Source of the DNA: Auricularia sp. M13
Lineage: Eukaryota; Basidiomycota; Agaricomycetes; Auriculariales; Auriculariaceae
Assembly: GCA_037042915.1 (NCBI GenBank)
Contig: CM073197.1
Coordinates: 3,906,001-3,970,000, forward strand
Reading direction: 5' to 3'
DNA: 64,000 bases
Shown here in pieces: positions 43,885 to 54,523 of the stretch (positions are counted from its first letter, which is position 1; each line of letters opens with the position of its first letter). The translations under genes and the position numbers were made by a program. The notes beneath the pieces are model-generated. The model was given only the letters and a program-made list of their open reading frames with translations. It searched no databases and had not been told where the DNA came from.

Positions 43885-45619
43885 ATGTCTAAACCCGGCA
43901 AATCTCCCTCGGCAAAAACTGGCCCTTCTGCATTAGGCAAGGCAATGAACTCCTTGTCTAATGCGGGGTCATCGTTCAAGGCGACCTTCGAGACCGATGA
44001 AGACCTACGCGCAGACACATCAGGCCAGTTGAGCGCGGCATACAGCTATCTAGTCGACAAGATGAGAGACCGTGCCGTCACCGCGGAAAAGGTCCAAATC
44101 TACAACACGAAAGTTCGTGAATACAACGAGTGCGTCCAGACGACCACCATCACATAATCGACATCCCGGCTGACGACATCATCGCGTAGCTACGTGGATG
44201 AATACTTTAAATGCAAGGTGGCCGACCTCTATGGCATCCAACAACTTTACGACGAAGTTAGTTCTTGGCGGCTTACCATGGCAGTTCGTTGGTCTCGTTT
44301 CGTCTTGCTTCACTTATGCTGATGGATGTCGCTTAGAACCGGTCCGTGACCGACGGTCTACTACAAGACGGGGAGTTTGCGTACAGGCACAACGCCGTCC
44401 TCAAAAGTACTCTTACTCTCTCGGAATGTAACTTACGCTTGTTGCTGATACAATGTTAGCGACCGCCGATCCTAAGCGTTTGGAAGAGAAAGTACTGGTT
44501 CGTGCCCGCATCCCACGATTACTCAACAATCGCTAATAATCAGTAGGCCGTTCCTCAAACGACGGCTGGGAGCGGATTGTCAACGGCTCCTAGTGGATTT
44601 TCAACGACGGCTCCGAGTGCGTCGTCGGCGGCGCCGTTTACTAGCTACCACCACAACGTTCTTGACCGATGGCCCGGACCGGAGCCGGCGCCGTCGTACA
44701 ATCCTGTACCGCGCAGTGCTCAATATCTGCCAGTCTCACCGTCCGCAATGCCCGCCGTTCAGTCTCCAGCGCAGGGACACCCGTTGTCGGGCAGTGCGTC
44801 GGCGACATACTCGTCTTACTCGACCACGACACGACCGGTCGACACGACATCTCTGAGGTCCATGCAGAGCGCAGGCTCAGGAAGCAGCCATAATCCAGGC
44901 GGTGCTGATTCGTTCAACACCTTCGGGGCTTCTGCCGAGGATGATCGTGGCTCTGACGAATCAAGGGGAAACCAGGGCGGGAGGGCGGGCATGGTGACGA
45001 AGGGGCGGAAGTCGGGGTCGTGCTTGCCCGTCGCGTCGCGCCAGGTCGGTATGGAACGCCCCGTGAATCCTTTGACTCGCAGCAGCACGCTGCTTACCTC
45101 AGCCGCTCCGCGCAGCCGTCTGTCTATGCGAACTCTCAGCTTGGGAGGAGCAGCGCCTCTCTTCTCGCTGGGTATCCTGGAGGCTTGCCCCAGCAAGGCA
45201 TGGGCTATATGCAATCTCCGCAAACTCAGGCTGGGCATGCTAACCCCCGGTCCGCGGACTGGTATCAGCTGAATCCCCAAGGTGCTTCCCTCTACGCTGG
45301 GCCTCCGCCGCACGGTGGGCAGCCGGCCCATTATGGGCATCATCCTCATTTCGCGCAACAGACCGTTCCCGCACCGCAGACTACCCACGCTTCTCCGAGT
45401 CAGAATCCGCAACTCGTAGGCTCCGGGCAGGCGACCTCACCTGCAGGAAGACTCTGGCCACAGGTTCCGATGATCAATCCACTGGCTGGCGCGCAGCCCC
45501 GTTCTTCGCAGGGCGGTGCTGCTAATCCTTCTGCTCACGGTGACCAGCCGTCTTCTTCCTCTCAGTCGTCCCAGCGCAATTTCCCGACCTACTCTAACAA
45601 CATCAACCGCGGAATGTGA
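43885..45619 (+). CDS. Ser/Pro-rich protein of unknown function, copy C
   Basis: The start at 43885 (MSKPGKSPSAKTGPSALGKA) follows a TATA box. The N-terminal exon is helical (LSAAYSYLVDKMRDRAVTAE, VQIYNTKVREYNE). Later exons read YVDEYFKCK / VADLYGIQQLYDEV and NRSVTDGLLQDGEFAYRHNA. From about 44560 a long Ser/Pro/Gln-rich exon follows. Near 45000 the coding signal moves to another frame (from AEDDRGSDESRGN to RYGTPRESFDSQQHAAYL); a small intron or a frameshift must lie there, and I could not find a splice pair that fits. It ends NFPTYSNNINRGM, related to copy B. The family is not recognised; the architecture suggests a helical N-terminal domain with a disordered tail. Confidence 0.6.
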
Positions 45620-46394
45620 GCTTAGAGGCTCTGTCGTTAAGCTTCCCATCCCTGTCTCTTTCTTGGCTCGACGTACAGATCGTGTGCTCCCTCAGCTTCG
45701 CTCTCTCCATTGCCTCTGACGTCTCACTATCTCGCGCTGCTCCGGAGTGTCTGCTCTTTTTCTTGACTGCGTTTCTGGCTGTGCCAGGCTCTATGCCCTC
45801 ATCTGTTCCTGCCTGATCTCTCCCGCGATGTGCACTTGCACTTCACCTCCTCAAGTGTCGTCAAGAAAACTTCAAGAAAACAATCTACAAAACGAGCAAA
45901 ACGAAGAAACCCCAAAAACAGTGTCTGATTTCCTGTCTCGTCTCGTCTCGTCTCGTCTCCATTCTGCCGCGCACCTCTGCGCACCGTTCCGTAACGTCTG
46001 CGTCGCATCGCCTCGTCTTACTAATGACCTTTATGACTGACTCCCCACTCCGAACTCGAAGCCATTCGACGCGCAGCCGTGTGTCGTGTCCGCTTCTCTT
46101 CTTCCCCATGCTCTTCGGCCCGCGACTGGTCGATCCAGCATGATTGTTGTTTTTCCGAAGCGCTCGCGGGTTCGTACCGGTACTGCCTGTAGCGTTGTCG
46201 GATCCTGTAGTAGTAGTAGTGGTATCCTCCAATACTCGATGTATTGCCTTATATCTTGAGCGACGTGCGTGAGCAAAACCCTGCAGCCATTGCGGACCAT
46301 GTAGGCGAGTGCCACAAACCAGACACAAAGTGAGAACAATGCGCGATCGATATCGATCGCGGCGACCGGGGAAATCTGTGCAATGACAAAATGC
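45620..46394. repeat. 3' flank of Ser/Pro-rich gene C (A-rich tract, CTCGT repeat)
   Basis: This is a conserved flank of the duplicated block. It holds the A-rich tract at 45863-45925 ending CCAAAAACAGTGT, CTCGT pentamers at 45936-45960, the segment 45984-46200 shared with 16640-16870, a short GTA trinucleotide run at 46203-46217, and GTATTGCCTTAT shared with 4050 and (inverted) 12030. There is no gene. Confidence 0.65.
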
Positions 46395-46800
46395 GAAGCC
46401 AGGTGTTTACGGGACACCCGCAGTTTTGGTTCCCGTGTTTGCCCGGGCACGCGCATCTGGACCCCCTACCACGCCACGAAGAACGCTCTTTTCCCACCAT
46501 CGATGCTTCGGTCCGACTCGGCACAGAAGAACAGAGTGAGTCACGCCAGCAGTCGGACGCCCTCGAACATCGAAGATCTTGTCCAGCGTCCACTTGAGCC
46601 GATCTCCGAGTCCAGTGATGTGCACGACAAAGGGCTCGGCCGCGGCGTTGAGCTCGAGTAGCCACGACCGTCCTTGCGCACCGCATAGCGGTGGCTGTAC
46701 TGTCTCTGCAGTACTTGCCAGCAACATGCAGATCTGCTGTGCGAGATGAGCAGGAGTAGCAGTGGCTCGGGCGGAGTCAACGGCTCCAGGTCTCTCCGAA
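46395..46800 (-). pseudogene. TTL pseudogene, copy C
   Basis: This is a remnant of the C-terminal third of the TTL gene. Readable pieces include SWLLELNAAAEPFVVHITGL and RLKWTLDKIFDV, equal to VLLELNAEPAVHLTGERLKW in the intact gene, followed in another frame by a VGPKHRWWEKSVLRG-like piece equal to the WPVGEERFG end. The N-terminal two thirds, including the ATP-binding lysine region, are gone, and the frame is broken several times. It lies between Ser/Pro-rich gene C and kinase F, in the block order seen elsewhere. Confidence 0.7.
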
Positions 46801-46970
46801 TTAAAGCTACAATGTTGATTCGCCTGAGTGCTTCTCAACAGTTAGGCGTTCCATGAAATCCTTGCCCGAAATCTCAACAGATGCATTACTTAGTAAAGGG
46901 ATGCATTGGGCGATCTTGCCGCGTACGCACATCAAGGGAAAGCAAGCATCAAAGCACGGCGGAGAGAGCG
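46801..46970. other. 3' flank of kinase F
   Basis: 46918-46945 (CGTACGCACATCAAGGGAAA) is shared with 34070-34098, the 3' flank of kinase E. There is no gene. Confidence 0.45.
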
Positions 46971-48409
46971 TCAGAGCAAAATAGAATGAGGGCGGGTGCG
47001 CGACGAGAACTGAAGTTGGGATGGGGTGCCGGAAAAGGATGATCGGCGCCTGACGGGCACCTCGCGCGCGGGAGCCTGTCCCAGGAAAAACTCGCACCAA
47101 TCATAACTGGAAATGAACCCGGGGCACGCCTCCAAATCCACACGAAACAACGTGCGACGGATTTCAGCAAACCGAGAGACCACTTGCTGCGCTGTCGGCC
47201 GTTGGGCCGGGTCGGGATGGATCATGTCGGACACGATTGGACGGACAAATTCCACGTTGTCGTATGCCTGCAAAAAACGTTAACGGTGCGCAGAAGCTCG
47301 GAACGGCGATGGGTACTCACGTTCAAGATGTGGGTCAAGATCACGAATCCGAGACAGAAGATGTCATACTTGAACGCGTCGTAGGGCGGCGAGCGAAGTT
47401 CGGGCGCCTGCGTCACCTGGCCCTTCTCCGGGTTGACGAGATATATCGAGGCCGCATCGCGGAAGCGGACTGACTGGTCGAAGTCGATGAAATAATACTT
47501 CACGGGTCGCGTGCTTTCGAAGCGTTCCCAATGCTGGGCTTCCCCCCGTGCATCGGACCTAAGCCTTGGATCTGCCGGGTGACACGGCTCCTTAAAGAGG
47601 TGCAGGCCATCCATCATGATGTTCGCATGCGAAATATCGCTGCAAGGCTTGTGAGCATATCAGCGGTCCCTATTACACCGATCAGGACATACAGATGGGC
47701 TGCAAGGTGCTCATGCATGAAAGCCAGTCCCTGTGGGCGCGCAAGTCAGGATCATTTTGAACAATCATGTGTAGCTGTGAAGTAAACCTCAAATAATTGC
47801 CCCAGAAAATCGACAACCTCGCCGACCTGAACGAACGGCCAGACGGCCCAATCCACATACCGCGGGAGTACGAGCGCCACACGTCCCGGATGCACGTCCT
47901 GTGGGATTGGGAGGACATCGAGTAGAGGGGCGCAGTGGTTGCGAGGGTCCGATCTCCGAGGCTCGCAGCAGAAATAGGACGCGAAGGGTATGGAGAGCAT
48001 GTCGTATCCAGGATTAATGATCTTGAGCATCACGGGCAGGCCGTCCGCGCGTGTGGCGTCCAGGATGTTCCATTTCTGTGGACGCCGACATGTGAATACA
48101 TATGCAGAGCAAGAAAATGCTCAGTTTCAAAACTCACCGAGAAGGACAGTCCATCTTCGAAGTCCTGCCAATAGAAGAGCCGATGTTTGCGCTCGAATTC
48201 TTCCCGCATCGGGAGCCAGGAAGCTACCCAATCTATAGCACGAGATTATTTCAGAGGCAGACTTGGTGCACCTTGGGTCCTTGACTAGTACCTGGATGGT
48301 AGCGTGGTCGCAGTTGATATCCCTGAGCCAGAAGAGCTTCATAGATGTCGGCCCATTTTCTTTCGACGCTGCCCAGGTCGCCCGGGAACCTGTTGGACCG
48401 CGATTCCAT
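46971..48409 (-). CDS. Kinase-like protein, copy F
   Basis: The start at 48409 (MESRSNRFPGDLGSVERKWA) aligns with copy E. Exons read QLRPRYHP / DWVASWLPMREEFERKHR, EDGLSFS / KWNILDATRADGLPVMLKII, FLGQLFE / GLAFMHEHLAAHL, a DISHANIMMDGLHLFKEP exon and ILN / AYDNVEFVRPIVSDM. The DFG site is DFD (YFIDFDQSVRF) and the catalytic-loop Asp and Asn are present (HLDISHAN). Differences from E include VILTHILN and a VNPEKGQV segment. The tail ends SSRTRPHSILL. It is tandem with the LIM gene on the same strand. Confidence 0.83.
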
Positions 48410-48686
48410 ATCAGTCCCGGCCAGGAGAGTTGAAGGCAATTTTTTCAAACACCGAAAGTCAGTCTCGACGAGTCGAAATGGCAAGAGCAGCGTTCTTTGA
48501 CTTTCAATGCTCGACGAGGTGGCACGAATCGGGCCAATCAAAGGGGAGTGAATGTCAACGTGAAACATGATCATCATAACCGGCCACTACAAGCACACAT
48601 CACATACCAACATCACTTCAGAGAGCGAGAACTGAGCAGAAAAATGCAAGAGCGTGACAAAAAGAAAGCATCGACGAAATATGGAA
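48410..48686. other. 5' flank of kinase F
   Basis: This stretch should contain the promoter of kinase F. Nothing distinctive is seen except A-rich DNA at 48640-48670. Confidence 0.3.
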
Positions 48687-48913
48687 GCAGCGTCCACCAT
48701 CCGGCGCCTAGCGTCCACCGGGCAGCATCCAGCGTCCAGCGTCCACCATGCAGCGTCCACTGTGCGGCTTCCACCGCCCAGCGTCACTAGACAGCATCCA
48801 CCGCCCAGCGTCACTAGACAGCGTCCACCGCCCAGCGTCCACCGCCCAGCATCCACCGCCCAGCGTCCACCATCCACCGCCCAGCATCCACCGCCCAGCA
48901 TCCACAACCCAAC
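48687..48913. repeat. Minisatellite, about 14-bp units
   Basis: Imperfect tandem units of the type AGCRTCCACCGCCC occur about 14 times, with interspersed variants (AGCGTCACTAGACAGC twice). The unit is short and degenerate, and there are no spacers. The array ends 8 bp before the stop codon of the LIM gene, so it lies in that gene's 3' UTR or flank. Confidence 0.85.
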
Positions 48914-48920
48914 GCCGAAC

Positions 48921-51229
48921 CTATCCCGCACCAGCACCCGTAAGCTGCCTAACAAGCATCATCCCGCGGCCCACACTCGCGCTCGACTTGTGCTTCAGGC
49001 TATGCGTGATGCCCAGCTGCTTCACCGGACTGCCCGGGCGCGAGCCGGTATTCTGCCGGCTCAGCAGGCCCAGTCCCACCGCCGACCCGCCCGTCATCTG
49101 CCGCGAAAGAGACATGCCCAACGCGCCGGTGGACGCCGCCGCGGCGCGCGACGACCAGATGCCCGAGGCGGACATGCCGGTGAACGTCGGGCTGAGCGGC
49201 GAGGCCTGCGGCGAGCGCGGCAGCAGCATCTGCGTGTCGAGTAGTTAGTAAATTCAGCAAAAAAAAAAATAGAGCGGGGAGGGGAGGGGGAGGACGCACC
49301 CAGCACTCGCGACAAAACGCCGTCCCGCCCTCATCGCACCGCGCGCCGCTATCAAGTTTCTTGCCGCACCCCGGCCTGCCGTCCGTCCTGCGGGCGCTGG
49401 CGCCCTTCCCGCCGCACACGAGACACGTCGCGTGCCACCGGCTGCCGCTCGGCCCCTGGACGACGCCGCGCTCCATCGGCGCGACGCCCACGCCGCAGCC
49501 CGGGCACGTCTGCCGCCCGAATGCCGGCGGCGAGCGCAGGCCCGCCGTCACGTCCGTCGTCGAGGGCGAGCGGAATGACGCGCCGAGCGAGCTGGTCTTG
49601 TGCGACTGCGACACGTCTACCGATTGCGCGCGCGCTTTGTGCGCTTGGAACGTTGTCTTTGCCGGCGGCGGGGGCATTGCGCACTGTCAATTTAAGCGAA
49701 TTGAGTGTGAGAGTTGCGTGGGGAGGAGAGCGGACGCAGACGAACCTCAACATGCACCCGCCCGCGCCCGTCCGACGCGCGCACGAACATCGCCTGCCCG
49801 CGCCCGTCCTCCTCGAAGGGCCGCTTGCAGCGCTCGCACGTGAAGCACGCCGCGTGGAACGCCTCGCCGTCGACGCGGACGATGCGCCCGCCGCCCGCGA
49901 CGGAGAACAGCGCGCGCCGGCACGTCGCGCACCTGGCGTCCTCGTCGGGCGGCGTCGGCGCCATACCGCGCGTGGGTGACGGTGAAGGCGAAGGCGAGCC
50001 GAAGAGCCGCGTGGGCGACGACGAGCCGGGCGGTGGGGGCGTCTTGCGGCTCCAGGAGAACAGCCCGGGCGACTTGCTGGGCGTCGTGGGTTTGCTGGCC
50101 GGTTTGGTCGGCGTGGTGTCGAGCGAGGGCGTCGAGCGCGAGCGGTGCATCAGCGGGCTGGTGAAGCGCGCGGAACTGCGCTCGCGTTTCTGCGCGCTGC
50201 TGTCGGGCTGCGGGCTGCCGTCGCGCGGCGGCGTGCTCTTGATCCCGAGTTTCGCGTGCAGCTCGTCGATGGCGGGCGACCCTTCGCGACTGCGCGAGCC
50301 AGCAGGCTTCATGCCTCCCGGGTTACCCGGGGCCTTGGTTGGTGTCTTTGTAGGCGTCACCGGCGCCTTTGGTTTGAGACAGGACTCGAAACATTCAGGG
50401 CAGCTCGGCCGGCCCAACAGGTCGACCATGGGCTTTGCGCTGACGTCCTTGTGGCAGGACACGCAGCGGAAGCAGCGCCGGTGCCACACGCGGCCGGCGC
50501 TCTCGATGAAGCCTCCCTCGTTCGCCAGCCCGAGCACGACGCGGCCGCAGGACGCACAGTCGCCCTTAGAGCCCCCGTTCTTCGTGTAGCAGGAGCGGCA
50601 GACAAATGACCGGGCGGTAGCAGCGGCCGTAGGGTCGGGGAAGATGGTTTCGTCCGGCAAGAACGGCGAGGCACAGTGCGCGCAGGAATGCAGCTTGAGC
50701 GTCTCTCGTGGCTGCAGCACGGAGCCATAGACCTTGGAGAGTGCGGCGGAGCTGTCTGGCGCGCGGAGGATGCCGTCCGCGGGGAGGTTCTCGGCGTCGT
50801 CGGCGAACGACTGTTTCAGGGGCGACGTCGGCCGCGGCGCCGTCGACGCTGCGATGTGCGCGTTGACCGCCGCGTTCAGGCGGGGCGCCGGCCGCGGGAA
50901 CGCGCGGTTCAGCTTCTTCAGCGCCGAGCTCAGCGGCTGCGAGCTGGGCGCCGCACTAGGTTGGGCCGGCTCCTTGCTCGTGTACCTGCAATGGGGCTCG
51001 TGAGTTGCGTTGGCCGCCGCGCAGCCTGTGAGACGCACATTTGGGTCCATCGATCCGGGCTGCGCTCCTTCTTATCGCTGCCCAGCTGGACGACCGGCGC
51101 TGCTCGCTGGTCAGCACAAAGACCGCAAGCGCTTGCGACTACGCAGCCAGCAGACGCACCTACGGGCAGGCCACCACACCTGCAGCGCGGCCCGTGCACG
51201 ATATCGCCGCAGCGCCTGCAGAAGCCCAT
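48921..51229 (-). CDS. LIM-domain protein with four zinc-finger modules
   Basis: The start at 51229 gives a small Cys cluster, MGFCRRCGDIVHGPRCRCGG. A first intron (about 50990-51042) joins DRWTQM to YTSKEPAQPS. LIM modules: CAHCASPFLPDE...CRSCYTKNGG; CASCGRVVLGLANEGG...WHRRCFRCVSCHKD...CPECF; CATCRRALFSVAGG...FHAACFTCERCKRPF...VECAMPP; and CPGCGVGVAPMERG...WHATCLVCGGKG...CRECW. Between the second and third lies a Ser/Pro/Thr-rich linker of about 150 residues. The C-terminus after CRECW is Ser/Gly-rich and ends LTGAGAG. The exon joins at CRECW/MLLPRSP and HVE/CAMPPP complete the zinc ligands. LIM domains mediate protein contacts, often with the cytoskeleton; the partner is unknown. Confidence 0.85.
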
Positions 51230-51655
51230 GGTCGGCGCGCTGTGAGTGTTGGAGGAAACGAGGCGGAAGAGGACACGTGACCGCGAACTGCCGAACCACA
51301 CCGGAGTTGGAAATCACACACTAAACTAGGCAGGGGATCGAACACTGCTCTAAGCACAGCGCTTGTGGCTTGAAGCAGTGGGAATTAAGGTTGGGATAAT
51401 CTTGTATGCTGAAAATTCGAGAGGGTCAGTGGTGAAGAAAGAGCGCTCATGAACGACCCTAGCCACGCCTAGACTGTTCCCGACTCAAACCGAGAGCGAG
51501 TAGAGAATATGCTTCAAGCCGTACTCTTTTTGATTGTGTGCCAGCAGCGATACACTGCGCGGAATAATCGAACGGTCGGCCCTTTCATACGGGAAATAAC
51601 ATAAGTAATGGTGAGATTATGTGGCAGCAGAACGAAGTTGCTGGTACACAACGTA
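51230..51655. other. Intergenic, LIM promoter and F-box 3 3' flank
   Basis: There is no gene. No clear TATA box upstream of the LIM start. Confidence 0.3.
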
Positions 51656-52993
51656 TCATATCTCCGTGAAAACATGTCGAAGCCGCTCACGCCAGACGCC
51701 CCGTTCAATATCCCGCAGTTCCAAACGGACCGGTTCGCGGTCACCCCGCAGATCCAGGAGGTCTTCAGTAAACTCCAGCAGACCATCGCCATCGACAGCA
51801 TCGACGCCCGCGCCGCCGGTAATCGTCAGCGTCTGCAGCGCCGGGGCGTACATCGACGGGATGCGGTGTCCGTTCTTCAGGACGATGTGCATGAACGGCT
51901 CGTCCAGCCGAATCGTGATGTGCCGCAGGCGCGGCGGGTCGCCGACGGCGCACGCGGCCTCCTCCCAGCTGCTGGCGGGCAGCGCGAGCGCGACGAGCTG
52001 CGGCGCGAGCTTGCACAGCTGCGCGACGTGCGGCAGCCACACCCAGTCCCCGAAGTCCAGCACGCGCGTGCGCCCCGCCGCCGGCTGCGCGACGGTCATC
52101 GGCTGCCGCGGGAAGGCGTAGCGCTCGAGGTCCAGCACGATGTCCCCGCACAAGTCGAAGTGCCGCAGCAGCGCGTCCGCGAGCTGTATGTCGGGGTTGT
52201 CGACGCGGATCGTGGCGATGGGCGCGAGCGCCGCCCAGGACGCGATGGGCTCCAGACTGACGCGGTGTAGGTTCAGATAGTGCAGATTGCTGAGCCAGTC
52301 CGGCAACGAAGGCGCGATTGGGTCTTGCTGCGTGAGTGGGAATTCTAGCTGCTTCCCGCGATGGATGAACGTGCGCGCGTTGGGGAATTTGGAAGCGAGG
52401 GCGGCGGCGTCGAGAGCTGTGCTGCCGTGCAAAGAGAGGTCGGAGACATTGGGGAATGTTTCCTGGTCATCGTCGTGCACAGTGAATCGACTGAGGTGCA
52501 ATGTACGCAGACGCGGAGCACGCGAAGCGAGACCCGGGGCAAGAGCGCGAGGTAATTCCCAGCTGACGCGCGGTGCTGCCAGATCCAAGTGCTCTAACAG
52601 CGGGGCATCCACAGACACGAACGAACGAAGCCTCTGGTGATATTTCTTGGGCAGCCGCACCCTCAAGTCCCTGATTCGATGCAAGTTGTCTTGGATAGTC
52701 TCCACGACGTCGTCTATCCACGGCCACGAATGATAAAGCACGACGCGGACATCCACAGGCGAGGCAGAAGAGCGCGACAATTGCGCAAGAGCAAGCTCTG
52801 CGTCCGCCGCGCAGGCTTTCGCGTTGTTGGTTTCGATCAAGGAAATCTGGCTCCAGTAATTCTTGTGCTCGAACGATACGCGGCGCCAGCGGCGGCAAAC
52901 CAGCGAGGCCCGCACGATGTCAGGTAGCGATGCATGGTCGAGCACGGACCATAGCAGCTCGGTTGGAAGGCGCAGAGAGAGGTCCAGGGTGTG
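51656..52993 (-). CDS. F-box-type protein 3 (start unresolved)
   Basis: This open frame encodes an F-box (LRLPTELLWSVLDHASLPDI then VRASLVCRRWRRVSFEHKNY), followed by WSQISLIETNN and LRR-like segments (LEHLDLAAPRVSWE, LRTLHLSRFTVHD, VSDLSLHGSTALD). It is a paralogue of F-box protein 1. There is no ATG in frame before the motif; the frame is closed by TAG at 52994-52996. A small first exon with ATG at 53141 (MRLHMQ) and an intron from 53123 to about 52994 ending CATAG would restore an in-phase start, but this is a guess; alternatively the copy is decaying at its 5' end. Confidence 0.68.
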   Translation of the reverse strand, partial: HTLDLSLRLPTELLWSVLDHASLPDIVRASLVCRRWRRVSFEHKNYWSQISLIETNNAKACAADAELALAQLSRSSASPVDVRVVLYHSWPWIDDVVETIQDNLHRIRDLRVRLPKKYHQRLRSFVSVDAPLLEHLDLAAPRVSWELPRALAPGLASRAPRLRTLHLSRFTVHDDDQETFPNVSDLSLHGSTALDAAALASKFPNARTFIHRGKQLEFPLTQQDPIAPSLPDWLSNLHYLNLHRVSLEPIASWAALAPIATIRVDNPDIQLADALLRHFDLCGDIVLDLERYAFPRQPMTVAQPAAGRTRVLDFGDWVWLPHVAQLCKLAPQLVALALPASSWEEAACAVGDPPRLRHITIRLDEPFMHIVLKNGHRIPSMYAPALQTLTITGGAGVDAVDGDGLLEFTEDLLDLRGDREPVRLELRDIERGVWRERLRHVFTEI

Positions 52994-54523
52994 CTATGCC
53001 GCGTGGATGTGGCGGATGTGGCGGCGGGCAGTGGAGAAGGAATCCAGGTCGGATGTATCGAATCGGCGTAAAAAAACGTGGCTGATTTCCTCGGAATCAA
53101 AAGGCGGATAGTCAATCACTGACTTGCATATGTAGACGCATCTGAGAGAGCTAGCTGCATTGGCGGGCATCGAGTAGCACAGTAGGATTTCTCAGTTGCA
53201 GGTGTAAGCATGCCTGCGTACGCTCGTGGATCTATTGAATTCGAACAACACAGTTTCCAAGCTCAAGCTATTGCTGCCGATTTACTGCTTCGCAAGAGGG
53301 GACCCTTCCCGCGGAGTCGAAAATGACGCCAGACTGCGCGGAGTAAGTACAGTTGAAGACTGCAGCTGCGCGATTGGAGAGTCCAGAGCCTGTGCCTGCT
53401 CATCCGTAACGGTATCAGAGGGTTCCTGGCCCTCCCATCACAAGATAGTCTTTCTCTAAAAGTGAGTTCAAAAGCCAGCGGGGAATCGTCGGGGGCCTCG
53501 ACAAGCAAACGGTGCTGTGCTCTCTCTAGCACGAGGGACGAGATGGGCGTCACCGTCGACACCGCTGCAACGGTGAACAAAATCACTGCTAACATAGACT
53601 GTGCGTCGTTTTCGACAGGCCGAGACGTTTATGACGAGTGACAGTGACAATGGCACGGAGATCACGGGCGCGCATCGTTCAATTGAATATCGACTTCGTG
53701 AGAATAAGAATCCCGCTGTCTTTGAGAAGCTGTCAGGGCTGGAGAGGCTGACTGACAGGTCAGACATATCAGATTCTGAGAGTCTGATGCTTTGTGAACG
53801 CGCCAGGCGAGGTTCACGCAGGAAAACAGCTGTTCTCAAGCAAATCGTCTGCGACAATGCTGAGTTTGTCGCTCATACGCGTCATCTCAGCAACTAAGGA
53901 GACATAAGCCAGCCAACAGAAGGCGCTCCGTGCAGCCATTGAGTTCTGGCTACGTCATAGCACTTCTCATTGACGATACGAAAAGGGAATGCTCTCGAGG
54001 ATCCTGACAGGCCCGCTAGCTCGTTTCAGTTGCAATGAGGTGCAGAAAGCAATGAGCTGTGTAGACTCCTTGCTGGCAGAGCTCAGGAGGCTAAAGGTCA
54101 CTGTTTATATGCATGACGGAGAAGGGAAGGCGCCCAACACTGTCTGCGGTCGAATTAGGCGAGGGAAGTTGAGCGTGGGAAATCCGGAGTGAACTGTTGC
54201 GGCTCGCAGAGAGAGCAGGTCTCTTTTCTCGTGGATACGGAAAGTAGAGGATGCGCTGCGCTTGCACTTGTCTATCGTGAACGAGAACAAGAAAGGACAA
54301 GAGCGGGACGAATGCTTCCGCCGCTGGTTGCCACGCGAAGCACCGGCTGTCGTACCTGGCAACCGATCCCGAACTTGTGCAAGTGCGGGTTCCGAAGGTG
54401 AGCACGGGCGCGATGAATTGGTCGTAGCATCAGCAGCACTCTTCTTCGTTTCCCCCTCCCACCGTCTCGCAGACCGTCGTCGCAGCCGCAGCCGCCTTGG
54501 GTCGCGAGGTCGCCGCCGGTCCG
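52994..54523. other. Intergenic (possible small first exon of F-box 3 at 53124-53141)
   Basis: Apart from the possible first exon, no gene is supported. A 98-codon plus-strand frame at 53601-53897 is polar and charged but has no domain, paralogue or clear promoter, so it is left out. 54400-54523 is probably the 5' UTR of the membrane-protein gene. Confidence 0.3.

Noticed and set aside
48687-48913. CRISPR-like array
   Set aside because: The units are short, contiguous and degenerate without unique spacers, and the genome is eukaryotic; it is a minisatellite.
53601-53897. A 98-codon plus-strand frame (MRRFRQAETF)
   Set aside because: Polar composition only; no domain, splice partner, promoter or paralogue.
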